64,000 bases of DNA, taken from the NCBI GenBank assembly GCA_023898385.1, contig CP060220.1, positions 2,604,001-2,668,000 of the forward strand, written 5' to 3'. The DNA comes from Pseudobdellovibrionaceae bacterium (GTDB lineage Bacteria > Bdellovibrionota > Bdellovibrionia > Bdellovibrionales > UBA1609). Of the stretch, positions 25,950-34,166 are shown piece after piece. A program made the position numbers and the translations under genes. The notes beneath the pieces are model-generated. The model made no database searches, had not been told where the DNA came from, and was given only the letters and a program-made list of their open reading frames with translations. The number at the start of each line of letters is the position of its first letter. Positions within the stretch are counted from its first letter, which is position 1.

Positions 25950-26997
25950 GCCTCTAAAAAGTGTATTGTTGTTGGGGTTTGTGTTGCTTGCTGGCCAACC
26001 TGGAGTGGCCAGTAGCCCTTCATCTAAGGTTGTGGAACGTGACTACCAAAAACTCGTCACACAGGTGGCGCGGCAGTTTTGGGGTGAGTTTGAAGGGGCT
26101 CTTTCGTTGCTCCCAAATAACTATGTTCCACGCATTCACGATGGCCAAATAGACTATCAATATCTTGGTAGTGAACAAGTGTGTCCAGAAATATCAGTGA
26201 AACAACCTGATGTGGTGGCTGCCGTTGAGTACAACGTATCCCAAGATAATGGCAAAAAGCGCATTAAGTTGTCGTACATTGGGTGCGATGGATCACCGTT
26301 TCTCTACGAAATCATTCAATTCAAAGAACCTTTGGCTCCGGAATTGTCATTGCCCAGTTTCGTTTTAGGGCAGCGGGATTTTGTAGCAACAAAAGAGCGG
26401 CCATGGGTGAGCGTACAATATATGGACGCAGCTGATCAGCTCGTGGGATCTGTAGAAAGTGCATTCCTTTCTAGAGAAATGAAAACCACATTTTATATTG
26501 TAGATCGTCCCATTGCCGAGTTGACCGCAAAGCCTCGACAGAACCTAATTGAGATTACTGCCTACAGCTATGATTTGGATTTCAAATTGGCTCGGCCCAA
26601 AGTGGCACTCCGCTCAAAATCGTCATTGTCTGCCAGTCCGGCTAACCTCGATGTGATTTTTGAAGGCGAAAATTTAAAACGTTTTGAATACCGGGGCACG
26701 GTCAGTCACGATCTGCCAGAGAAGTCTTTCAATCTGTATTTTGATTCTATGGTTTTGAAAGCAACAAGAAATACTTTGGGGGGATTGTTTGGTTTTATCG
26801 CTCAAAATCTACCGAAGACAGCGGTTTCGGTATCCGGTGGAGCCAATGAGCGATTCCTAAAAGAGTTAGTGGTCTTAGATCAACGGTTAAAGGTGGCCGG
26901 ACCCGCAGATATAGACTTCGTGCAAACTCAGATCAAGAGCATGATTAACTCCATCAACACGGGCGAAATTGTTATTATCGATAAGAGAAAAAAATGA
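25924..26997 (+). CDS. secreted protein of unknown function, second gene of secretin-like operon
   Basis: About 357 residues. The likely start is TTG 25924, because AGAGGA lies 8 bases upstream and the first residues (SLNTLAKPLKSVLLLGFVLLAGQ) make a signal peptide cleaved near VASS; the frame is open further upstream, inside the previous gene. The mature part is rich in beta strands with no motif I recognise. One Cys pair (EQVCPE and YIGCDG) may form a disulfide in the periplasm. The stop overlaps the next start as ATGA. Confidence 0.65.
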   Translation: MISLNTLAKPLKSVLLLGFVLLAGQPGVASSPSSKVVERDYQKLVTQVARQFWGEFEGALSLLPNNYVPRIHDGQIDYQYLGSEQVCPEISVKQPDVVAAVEYNVSQDNGKKRIKLSYIGCDGSPFLYEIIQFKEPLAPELSLPSFVLGQRDFVATKERPWVSVQYMDAADQLVGSVESAFLSREMKTTFYIVDRPIAELTAKPRQNLIEITAYSYDLDFKLARPKVALRSKSSLSASPANLDVIFEGENLKRFEYRGTVSHDLPEKSFNLYFDSMVLKATRNTLGGLFGFIAQNLPKTAVSVSGGANERFLKELVVLDQRLKVAGPADIDFVQTQIKSMINSINTGEIVIIDKRKK

Positions 26998-27770
26998 AGT
27001 GGCTCATTGGGTTTTTAGCAGCGCTGTTCACCTCATCGGCGTTATGCATAGAAAATCGGTTTTCTGATGTGGCGCCCAGCGCTCAGGAATTGTATGAGAA
27101 GACCATTGAGCCACTGGAAGAAGATTTTCGCGAATTTCGAGAAACATTTAAAATAGAAGAGCTATCTGATCGTTTTGCCGCGGGGACATTTGGCACAGGC
27201 TGTGGCGAAGAATACGGAATTGTGCAGGCGCACGGATATTGGGATCAAAATCGGGCTGTGGATGAACTGCTCATTTCTTGTGGGGTACATGATATTCAAG
27301 TTCGTCAACAGCGAGAAGGACAAGATCTTACATTGTGGACTCTCGATGAATGGCTGAATTTTTCTCACCTTCGTCTGGGTAAGTATTCTCATTACGAGTT
27401 AGCCATTAATGACGACGCCTTTGTTATAACTTACTCCCAGGTCGGTCAAAGTCAGGAATTGACAGTGGAAGCCACAGATCAAGAAATATTGGGTCATATG
27501 ATCGTTGAGTTTAAACAAGTCGAGGCCAATTCGAGCAATCGCTTTTATAAAGTATCAGTGGATGGCGATGGAATGTATCTTGAACACCAAAGTACCAGTC
27601 GGGATTTTGGTTTTTTTGAGCATATGTTTTTTGCGAGCCATTTTACCTCGCCTATAGATCCAAAGATTTTTGGCTTATACGTTGAAGGCGGAGTGCTAAG
27701 CTACCTAGATTCTCGCGCCCAAAACTTGTTGGCTCCTTTTGTTGGGGCGAAGTCTTTGAACGAGCTTTGA
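26994..27770 (+). CDS. secreted protein of unknown function, third gene of secretin-like operon
   Basis: A 258-residue protein with a clear signal peptide (MKWLIGFLAALFTSSALC, Cys near the cleavage site; SALC could act as a lipobox). Start ATG overlaps the upstream stop by 4 bp with AAGAGA upstream. The mature protein begins with an acidic helical stretch (YEKTIEPLEEDFREFRETF) and then alternates strands; two Cys (GTGCGEE, LISCGVH) could pair. Not recognised. Overlapping genes imply that it works with the two upstream secreted proteins. Confidence 0.68.
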   Translation: MKWLIGFLAALFTSSALCIENRFSDVAPSAQELYEKTIEPLEEDFREFRETFKIEELSDRFAAGTFGTGCGEEYGIVQAHGYWDQNRAVDELLISCGVHDIQVRQQREGQDLTLWTLDEWLNFSHLRLGKYSHYELAINDDAFVITYSQVGQSQELTVEATDQEILGHMIVEFKQVEANSSNRFYKVSVDGDGMYLEHQSTSRDFGFFEHMFFASHFTSPIDPKIFGLYVEGGVLSYLDSRAQNLLAPFVGAKSLNEL

Positions 27771-27794
27771 TTGCCTATGATCTTTTTAAATGAT

Positions 27795-29426
27795 TTATGA
27801 GGTCATTAGCGCTTTCATCGCTGGCCCTGAAATAGTCACTACAGCCGGGCGTGGCAGAGAGGACTTTCCATGCGGCCAATGGCTAGATAACTTTTCTAGG
27901 CTAACACTTGATTTACCGGGGTGTTGCACGGAGAGAAACAGGGTTTCTCCATCACTGGAAAATGTAGGGCCTGTGAGCTCCGCATCTGTTGGCGCCGAAG
28001 CCAACTGAAACACATTGCCCGCATGGGGGCCAGACATTGGGATGTAAAACAAACCATTATTTTTAAAGGCTGCATAGGGCGACTTGCCCATCGCTTTTTC
28101 AGAAATGTCTGAAGTCATCCAGAGATTGCCCTTTTGATCAAAGGCCATGTTGTCGGGGCATGAAAACCCATTTTTTTCTCCACCCGCCAAAAAGGTTTCG
28201 GCCTTGAAAGTTAGCGAAAGTGGGTCGTTGTTGGATTCAACAATTTTTAATATGGAACCGTGATAATTAGATCTGCTCTTGTTGTTCGTTTGGGCGACGA
28301 AAATGTGTCCCGAGATGGGGTCAATCTCAACATCTTCTGGCCGATCTAGTGGTGTGCCGCCAAGCAAGTGGGCTGCTTCTCTACAGCGGACGAGAACTTC
28401 GGTTTGATCCTTGAATTTTTCTTGCAATAGACTTTGCTTTTTATAGTCCAAGGAAATCCATTTCCCGAGGTCAGTGTTTGCCACAAACAGTTCACCCTTT
28501 TCAAGGTTGTCGGGCTTTTCGGAAATGAATTTGTACAGGCACTGATCCATAGAATCGTCGGCAAGGTAAACAACACAACGACCGTCTTTAGCCAACTGGG
28601 TTGTGGCACACTCGTGGGCATAGCGGCCCATGCTAGTGAGTTTTTTAGCTTTGCCAGTTTTTGGATTGAATTCTACCACCCAGCCATAATGCTCTGGTGA
28701 GTGGTCGAAAAATTCAGACCAACCCAGACGAGAATCTTTGTTATGGGTTTTATTGCCCTTTTCGTCGTAGGTGTATTCACCATAAAAATCATGATAGTTC
28801 TCCTCACACGTGAGAACTGTCCCCCAGGGTGTCACTCCGCCAGCGCAGTTGGCCAACGTACCTATGGCTGTTTTTGATCCGCCGATGATTCGTTCGGAAA
28901 CAATGTCAATGGGTGTTTGCCCCGACAGTCTTCGGTTTAGGGCATCACCATCGTCCACTGTCCACGGATGTTCAGAATCTTTTCGCCACACTCTGAAAAT
29001 GCTTCCGCCAACAGCTTGTTGTTCTTTCTCTACTTGTTGTTTTGTGCGTGGCCCGCCTTTCACAAAACCACTTACAAACATTGGATCTACACTTTCATGG
29101 TTGGACCACAAATAGCCCTCATTGGGGTTGCCGCTAGCAGAGGGAAGAAAGGCTAAGTAATCGTTGTCATATCCAAAGGCATCGCCCGAAGTGTTTATCT
29201 TCTGTCCATATTCGATCAAGAGATTGTAGGTGAAGCCATCAGCTAAAACCAAGTCATCTTTGTCAGTGGGCGAAATAGGAGAAAATGGACCGTTCACTTT
29301 TGAGCTTGTCGGTGTGGTTAAACAACCAGTCAATGTGGATAGAGCGCTGGCACTTGAAACCACAGCTGCGCTGCGCCCCATAAAGTGTAAAAACTCTCTA
29401 CGAGTGGCCATTGGCAAATGGTTCAT
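27795..29426 (-). CDS. PhoX-like (DUF839) protein with Tat lipoprotein signal
   Basis: A 543-residue protein with a twin-arginine signal (TRREFLHFMG, Arg9-Arg10) followed by a hydrophobic stretch and the lipobox LTGC (Cys35), so it should be exported folded by Tat and lipid-anchored. The body matches the PhoX/DUF839 beta-propeller family: NCAGGVTPWGTVLTCEENYHD, YGWVVEFNPKTGKAKKLTSMGR and GTPLDRPEDVEIDPISGHIFVA. PhoX enzymes are calcium-iron alkaline phosphatases; the Cys and Glu of the TCEE motif, which bind metal, are present. Substrate is not certain. The start at 29426 has GGGGG upstream. Confidence 0.88.
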   Translation of the reverse strand: MNHLPMATRREFLHFMGRSAAVVSSASALSTLTGCLTTPTSSKVNGPFSPISPTDKDDLVLADGFTYNLLIEYGQKINTSGDAFGYDNDYLAFLPSASGNPNEGYLWSNHESVDPMFVSGFVKGGPRTKQQVEKEQQAVGGSIFRVWRKDSEHPWTVDDGDALNRRLSGQTPIDIVSERIIGGSKTAIGTLANCAGGVTPWGTVLTCEENYHDFYGEYTYDEKGNKTHNKDSRLGWSEFFDHSPEHYGWVVEFNPKTGKAKKLTSMGRYAHECATTQLAKDGRCVVYLADDSMDQCLYKFISEKPDNLEKGELFVANTDLGKWISLDYKKQSLLQEKFKDQTEVLVRCREAAHLLGGTPLDRPEDVEIDPISGHIFVAQTNNKSRSNYHGSILKIVESNNDPLSLTFKAETFLAGGEKNGFSCPDNMAFDQKGNLWMTSDISEKAMGKSPYAAFKNNGLFYIPMSGPHAGNVFQLASAPTDAELTGPTFSSDGETLFLSVQHPGKSSVSLEKLSSHWPHGKSSLPRPAVVTISGPAMKALMTS

Positions 29427-29484
29427 AGGTGTACCCCCAAATTCATCGCGAGAATCAAAATTTTGCTGAGTAAATCATCTTAAC

Positions 29485-29575
29485 GTGACCTAAAGCAGGG
29501 ATGAAGATGCTGCCTGACTTATAGCCACTTTAATGAATACCCCCGCTAGGGCGCCAAGACAATTCCTGTCTGGCA
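29485..29575 (+). repeat. dispersed structured intergenic element, copy B
   Basis: This is the second copy of the element described at 21593-21683, lying between the divergent PhoX-like and endonuclease/exonuclease/phosphatase genes. The core GTGACCTA..GCAGGGATGAAGATGCTGCCT forms an inner stem AGCA/TGCT. One column of the inner stem changes from G-T in copy A to G-C here, keeping pairing. The 3' hairpin has a different sequence (AGACA-ATTCC-TGTCT, flanked by GCC/GGC) but the same place. The outer GGCCATA stem of copy A is not kept. Confidence 0.65.
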
Positions 29576-29617
29576 AGCCACTTGCCGTCAGCAATTTTTA
29601 CAGGTAACCATTTGCCA

Positions 29618-30445
29618 ATGAGAAGTCCTTATTTTCGAATACGTTGGTTCATACTGCTTCTGATCTTTTGGCTGAGCTCGGCGGCATTTGGTCAGGCTCA
29701 CAAGATCCTCACTTGGAATATTCTGTTAGATGGCGCCATCGACAAGTGGGTGAATCTGGATATACCGTTTTGGTATTTTCGAAAAGATGAGGCCCTAGAT
29801 CTCATCCGAGCGCAAGACCCTGACTTGATGGGAGTTTTTGAACCATTGCCCTATCAACGAACATTTCTCGTTGAGAATTTGCCAGCCTACAAAAACGTGG
29901 ACTTTGATTCGTTTACCGATGCGGTGCTTTTTTATAGAAGAGATCGTTACGAAGAACTTGAAAAAGGCCGCTTTTTTCTTTCTTCAAATCCGGAGCGGTC
30001 TTATAGCCTTGGTCTTGGTAACCACTTTCCGAGAATAGCCGTTTGGGTCAGGCTCAAAGATAAACAAACCGGTGAAAAGGTATTTTTGGCGGGCACCCAT
30101 TTTGACGCAAAGACATCAGCTCGCAGAAAAATGGCACCTTTATTTTATCAAACAGTGAATCGGCTGGCCAAAGGAGATCCAATTATGGCCATTGGTGATT
30201 TTAATATTGCTCCAGATGACCAAGCATATGCTGTTTTGGCAAAGCAAGATTGGGTAGATACCTACAATATGTATTTCAAAGAGAAGTTAAATCGGTCTCA
30301 CCCCACAAAAAAAGACCGACGCATTGATCACGTGCTATTGGGTGGCAAAAAGCTGTATAAGGTAAACTCGTGGAAGACAGTAGTGGCCGATAAGTTGTCG
30401 GATCATAATCCAGTCGTTGTGGTGCTTGAGCATGCAGGCCCCTAA
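29618..30445 (+). CDS. secreted endonuclease/exonuclease/phosphatase family protein
   Basis: A 275-residue protein with a signal peptide (WFILLLIFWLSSAAFGQA) starting at ATG 29618. The EEP fold follows: KILTWNIL at the first strand, VFEPL with the metal-binding Glu position, LAGTHFDAKTS, IMAIGDFNIAPDD and the final KLSDHNPVVVVL, so the catalytic Asn, Asp and His residues are present. Members hydrolyse phosphodiesters in DNA, RNA, phosphoinositides or sphingomyelin; the target here is unknown. An envelope nuclease for prey DNA is one possibility (inference). It overlaps the next gene by 14 bp. Confidence 0.86.
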   Translation: MRSPYFRIRWFILLLIFWLSSAAFGQAHKILTWNILLDGAIDKWVNLDIPFWYFRKDEALDLIRAQDPDLMGVFEPLPYQRTFLVENLPAYKNVDFDSFTDAVLFYRRDRYEELEKGRFFLSSNPERSYSLGLGNHFPRIAVWVRLKDKQTGEKVFLAGTHFDAKTSARRKMAPLFYQTVNRLAKGDPIMAIGDFNIAPDDQAYAVLAKQDWVDTYNMYFKEKLNRSHPTKKDRRIDHVLLGGKKLYKVNSWKTVVADKLSDHNPVVVVLEHAGP

Positions 30446-31868
30446 GTGGTGCGTGCCCCTTTTTATAGTGGCGCTATTTGTTTTTTTCGTTGTTCGATTG
30501 GTGGTGGGGGCGAATGTTGGCCTATCCACGGATGAGGCCCACTATTACCTTTACGGCCAGCATTTAAGCTGGAGTTATTTTGATCACCCCCCTTTGGTGG
30601 GATGGATTCACTATTTATTTTCCTTTTTGCCTCATGCCGAATGGGCGGTGCGGCTGCCGGCGACATTGCTGTCGATAATGACAAGCTTATTTGTTTGGTA
30701 CTATTTGAAACAAGAAAAGGTGCCTTGCGTGGGGAGGCTTTGGGGCCTTTTAGCGGTGAACGCTTCCTTTTTAATCAATATTTTAGGAGTAGCGTTGTTG
30801 CCTGATTCTTTGCTTGTGGCATTGATGTTTCCATTGATTTTTGCGCTGAGAAAAATTGAAAAATCTCCGCAGAACATCAGCGGCTGGTTTTCGACGGGAT
30901 TCGTTCTCGGATTAATGGGCCTTAGTAAATACACGGCGATCTTGTTTGTCCCTGGTCTATTGGCTTACGTTCTGTTGCTGCGAAAAAAAGAACTTTTATT
31001 TAATTGGCGTTTATTTATAGCTCTGGCTCTAGCTCTGGGATTGGTCACTCCAGTGATTTATTGGAATGCCTCTAATGGGTGGGCCAGTTTTCTCTATCAA
31101 TTGGAACATGTGGTGGGACGGGCTGGCGGCTGGAAGGCGGCATTGGCTTCTGTTGGGTTGCAGTTTGTTGGTTTTAGTCCGCCGCTATTTGTGTTTTCGA
31201 TTTGGGGAATGAGTAAATCTATTGTTGCCAAGAATAGAAGCGAGCGGCTGATTGCCCTATTAGTGGCACCAGTGCTGCTGTTTTTCTTTTATTCGTCATT
31301 TACCGAGGTGGTTTTGCCCCATTGGCTTGCGCCAGCGTATCTATTGTTAATTTCCGGTTCTGTGGTTTATCTTTGGAAACCGGGACGTTTTAAAATGGCG
31401 GCTGTTTTCAAAGTGAGCGTAGTTATATCGCTAATTGTGAACGCCGCTATATTTTCGGAGCTCTATTGGAAGTGGAATCCCGGCAAAGAATACGCCTCTA
31501 TTCATAGAGATATTTATGGATGGGATCAAATCATGGAGAAAGCCGCTGCGCTTGCGGGCTCGTCGGCGGTGGCCGTGGTCAACTGGTCGCAGGGAAGTCG
31601 GGCGCGCTTTTATTACTCAGGTGGAAGGGTATTTGTGCTGGACCAAAGGAAGGATCAGTTTGATTTTTGGGAGGGGGATAAGCCGGAAGGCGAGGACATT
31701 CTTGTGATTAGCAGTAAATTCTATCCCGCCAATTTTTCAAACGAGATTACCTGTGAGTCAGTCATGAAAGCGGGATGGCTGGACATTGAGCTAAGGGGCA
31801 AAAAAGTAAATCATGTGGATTACTTTTGGTGTTATCAGTTCTCGTCACAGCGATCGGCGTCGCCATAG
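30432..31868 (+). CDS. GT39/ArnT-type membrane glycosyltransferase
   Basis: A 478-residue polytopic membrane protein with about ten helices. The first periplasmic loop has the family signature LSTDEAHYYLYGQHLSWSYF followed by DHPPL, with the catalytic Asp-Glu pair of PMT/ArnT-like enzymes that use polyprenyl-phosphate sugars. AEWAVRLPATLLS and GLSKYTAILF are also typical. It would transfer a sugar to lipid A, protein or another envelope acceptor; which one cannot be read. The start ATG 30432 lies inside the end of the upstream gene. Confidence 0.88.
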   Translation: MQAPKWCVPLFIVALFVFFVVRLVVGANVGLSTDEAHYYLYGQHLSWSYFDHPPLVGWIHYLFSFLPHAEWAVRLPATLLSIMTSLFVWYYLKQEKVPCVGRLWGLLAVNASFLINILGVALLPDSLLVALMFPLIFALRKIEKSPQNISGWFSTGFVLGLMGLSKYTAILFVPGLLAYVLLLRKKELLFNWRLFIALALALGLVTPVIYWNASNGWASFLYQLEHVVGRAGGWKAALASVGLQFVGFSPPLFVFSIWGMSKSIVAKNRSERLIALLVAPVLLFFFYSSFTEVVLPHWLAPAYLLLISGSVVYLWKPGRFKMAAVFKVSVVISLIVNAAIFSELYWKWNPGKEYASIHRDIYGWDQIMEKAAALAGSSAVAVVNWSQGSRARFYYSGGRVFVLDQRKDQFDFWEGDKPEGEDILVISSKFYPANFSNEITCESVMKAGWLDIELRGKKVNHVDYFWCYQFSSQRSASP

Positions 31869-31986
31869 ACCTTTGATGGGGGCCAAGCGGTGTCACCTAA
31901 CTCCTTGAAAATAAACATTAATTAATTGACAGCACTCGTCAATGGTCGCAGACTAAAAGTAGGGATCAGCATCGGGGGGAAATTCT

Positions 31987-32064
31987 ATGTTTTCAGGTCA
32001 AATTGCAATGCTATTTGTATTTTCGGTGGTTATTTTTTTTATAGTTAACGTTATTGCCAACTGA
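31987..32064 (+). CDS. putative 25-residue single-span membrane peptide
   Basis: An ATG with GGGGGGA six bases upstream opens a 25-codon frame: after MFSGQ comes a hydrophobic segment IAMLFVFSVVIFFIVNVIA and the stop. A TTGACA hexamer lies at 31926-31931 but no good -10 follows at 16-18 bases. The strong ribosome site and the pure transmembrane composition suggest a real small protein of the type often missed in annotation. It converges on hpt, 14 bases before its stop. Function unknown. Confidence 0.5.
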   Translation: MFSGQIAMLFVFSVVIFFIVNVIAN

Positions 32065-32077
32065 GTGTTTCTGCAAA

Positions 32078-32593
32078 TCACTGGGCGAAGTTAAAAATAT
32101 CCTTGTAATTTCGCCCTACTTCTTCAGAGTCCATTCCATATCCTATGACGAATCGGTCATCGATGGTCCGGCCCGTGTAGTCTGGTTTCACAGGAAGTTC
32201 CCGCCGTGCAGGTTTATCGAGCAAAGTCACAATTTTTAAACTAGCAGGATCAGACAACAACAATCGATCAAACAAAAACTTCAGAGTACGACCCGCATCA
32301 ATAATCTCTTCGATGATGAGAACATGTTGGCCTTTGATATTGGTGTTGATGTCTTTCAGAATGCGAACGCTCTCGCCCTTTGGAGAGGTTACGTGTACAA
32401 AGTCCACTTTGACGGGAAGGCTGATTTTTCGCATAAGGTCCGAAACAAACAAAAAAGAACCTTTCAGCGGGCAGATGAGGACCAGTTCTTTACCCTCATA
32501 GTCACGCTCAATATCCATGGCAAGTTCAGTAACCATTTCCTGAATTTCTTCAGCGGTAATAAAAGGGACCATTGAATCTTTGAATTGCGACAT
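32078..32593 (-). CDS. hpt: hypoxanthine phosphoribosyltransferase
   Basis: A 171-residue purine salvage enzyme starting at ATG 32593, with AAAGGAA just upstream; a longer in-frame start at 32626 is unlikely. It has the PPi loop LICPLKGSFLF, the flexible loop VDFVHVTSPKG, and the PRPP motif VLIIEEIIDAGRTL. It converts hypoxanthine or guanine plus PRPP to IMP or GMP. It is the last gene of the bamD cluster, 10 bp after the TPR gene. Confidence 0.93.
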   Translation of the reverse strand: MSQFKDSMVPFITAEEIQEMVTELAMDIERDYEGKELVLICPLKGSFLFVSDLMRKISLPVKVDFVHVTSPKGESVRILKDINTNIKGQHVLIIEEIIDAGRTLKFLFDRLLLSDPASLKIVTLLDKPARRELPVKPDYTGRTIDDRFVIGYGMDSEEVGRNYKDIFNFAQ

Positions 32594-32603
32594 AGAAATT
32601 CCT

Positions 32604-33347
32604 TTAGATGAAGTTTTCGTTTTCAACGGCTAAGGAGGTGGTTTGCACCGAGTTGGCTAGCTGCAAGAAATCCTTAGCAGATGTATTATGAGGCTCTTTC
32701 TGAAGCACTTGTTCCCACTCTGATACAGCCTCTGGTACGCGATTTGAATCGTAGTAGACTTTTCCCAATTTTATGCGAATGGGCATAAACAAAGGGTGGT
32801 CTTTCTGCAATGCTTTTAGCAATTGGATGGCCTGGTCAGCGCATTCAGTTTTTAACAAAACTTCAACCACGTGTAGACCTATTTCTGGACGACCGTTTGA
32901 AAGGCGAAAAGCGGTTTGATATTGCTCAAGGGATTCATCAAACCGGTTGTAGCGAAAATACAGCTCTCCGAGTTCGTCATGTTTTAAGGCCAACTTATCA
33001 TTTACATAGGGATCATCACTGCCTGATTGGCGCTCCAACATGATCTTAGCTTCATTAAAAACCTTTTGGCCCTCGTCGTAGCGACCAAGATCATTTAAAA
33101 CAATACTCAATCCAACACTGGCATCGGTGAACGACGGGTCAATTTCTATAGCTCTTCGAAATGTTCGGATGGCCTTATTGAATTTGCCCTGATCGTAATA
33201 AATGGTTGCCAGCATGTGAAAAACTTCAGGACTCTTGTTGCTGCGAAGAATTAGTTGATTAAAAAGTGGTTCCGCTTTTTGGTAGTGGCCGTCGATGAAC
33301 AAAGCCTTGGCTTCTTCAAACACTTCGTCGTCTGAACTAAAGGCCAC
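32604..33347 (-). CDS. tetratricopeptide repeat protein
   Basis: A 247-residue protein built from about six TPR units from residue 6 to 230 (for example SPEVFHMLATIYYDQGKFNKAIRTF matched to the TPR W-LG-Y-A-P pattern, given here in part). It has no signal peptide, so it is likely cytoplasmic. The start is GTG 33347 with a long Shine-Dalgarno match AAGGAGGTG, overlapping the bamD stop by 11 bp, so translation is coupled to bamD. It probably serves as a protein-binding scaffold. Confidence 0.85.
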   Translation of the reverse strand: MAFSSDDEVFEEAKALFIDGHYQKAEPLFNQLILRSNKSPEVFHMLATIYYDQGKFNKAIRTFRRAIEIDPSFTDASVGLSIVLNDLGRYDEGQKVFNEAKIMLERQSGSDDPYVNDKLALKHDELGELYFRYNRFDESLEQYQTAFRLSNGRPEIGLHVVEVLLKTECADQAIQLLKALQKDHPLFMPIRIKLGKVYYDSNRVPEAVSEWEQVLQKEPHNTSAKDFLQLANSVQTTSLAVENENFI

Positions 33348-34098
33348 GGGTCACCTCCTTCTTTGCGCGGGCGTATTCTGGAGAGTCGGGATATCGCTTT
33401 TTGAGCTCATCAAGGTATTTTTCAGTTTTGTCTTTTTGCTCAGTTTTAAATGCGCTAACCGTGGCTCCATAAAGAGCTTTAGCATCAAGCCCCAGGCCAG
33501 AGTACAACGTGAGCAATTGCTCGTATCGACTCAAGGCACTGTCATACTGGTCTCGAATGAAGTAAAAATCGGCAATGTATTTTTCTTTTTCAGCGAGCAT
33601 CACGAGAGTTTTTTGCTTGTAGTCCTGTGCTTCTTTGGCCCACTGGGATTGGGCGTAAGACGACACCACTTCGTCAAAATACAGCATGGCACGACCAGCC
33701 AATGAGAGGTCGCGATCAATGGTGCTGGGGAGTTGTTTGAAAATACTAAGCCCTAATCGAAAAGTGACAAAATCTATTTGCTCGTGTTCAGGGTGAAATT
33801 CTTTAAATAAACGATAGGCACTTTCAGATTCAATAAAGGCCTCACGCTTAAAATGGATATCAGCCGTGGCTAATTCAGAAAGTGTGGCGAATCGGCTATA
33901 CGGGTGTTTGTTCTTAACTTCAGCATATTGTATAAGCGCTTCTTCGTAGCGTTCGTCGCCTTCATATTTTTTTGCCAACTGGTAGGCGCCTTCGGCCGAG
34001 GCAACATCGATTTTTTCAGTGGACGAACAGCTGGGCAAAGCAACGATGCCTAAGAGTAAGAAAGCGATCGGGAATATTGCTAAGTTTAAGAATTTCAT
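33337..34098 (-). CDS. bamD: outer membrane assembly lipoprotein BamD
   Basis: A 253-residue lipoprotein: signal peptide with lipobox LPSC, then TPR-like helices (AEGAYQLAKKYEGDERYEEALIQY region, HPYSRFATLSELATADIHFK) in the pattern of BamD/YfiO. It is an outer-membrane lipoprotein that works with BamA to insert barrel proteins. Length fits the family. It is followed by a coupled TPR gene and preceded by a permease gene after 68 bp. BamA is not in the window. Confidence 0.9.
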   Translation of the reverse strand: MKFLNLAIFPIAFLLLGIVALPSCSSTEKIDVASAEGAYQLAKKYEGDERYEEALIQYAEVKNKHPYSRFATLSELATADIHFKREAFIESESAYRLFKEFHPEHEQIDFVTFRLGLSIFKQLPSTIDRDLSLAGRAMLYFDEVVSSYAQSQWAKEAQDYKQKTLVMLAEKEKYIADFYFIRDQYDSALSRYEQLLTLYSGLGLDAKALYGATVSAFKTEQKDKTEKYLDELKKRYPDSPEYARAKKEVTRGL

Positions 34099-34166
34099 AT
34101 GGGAGAGTCTACTTTCTGCCGCTGCAGGAAGTCAACTGTAGGCAAACGAGAGAAGGCATTTCGGAG

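Noticed and set aside
31950..31978. Possible third copy of the dispersed intergenic element (GACTAAAAGTAGGGATCAGCATC)
   Set aside because: Only about 20 bases resemble the core, loop bases differ and no flanking stem exists.
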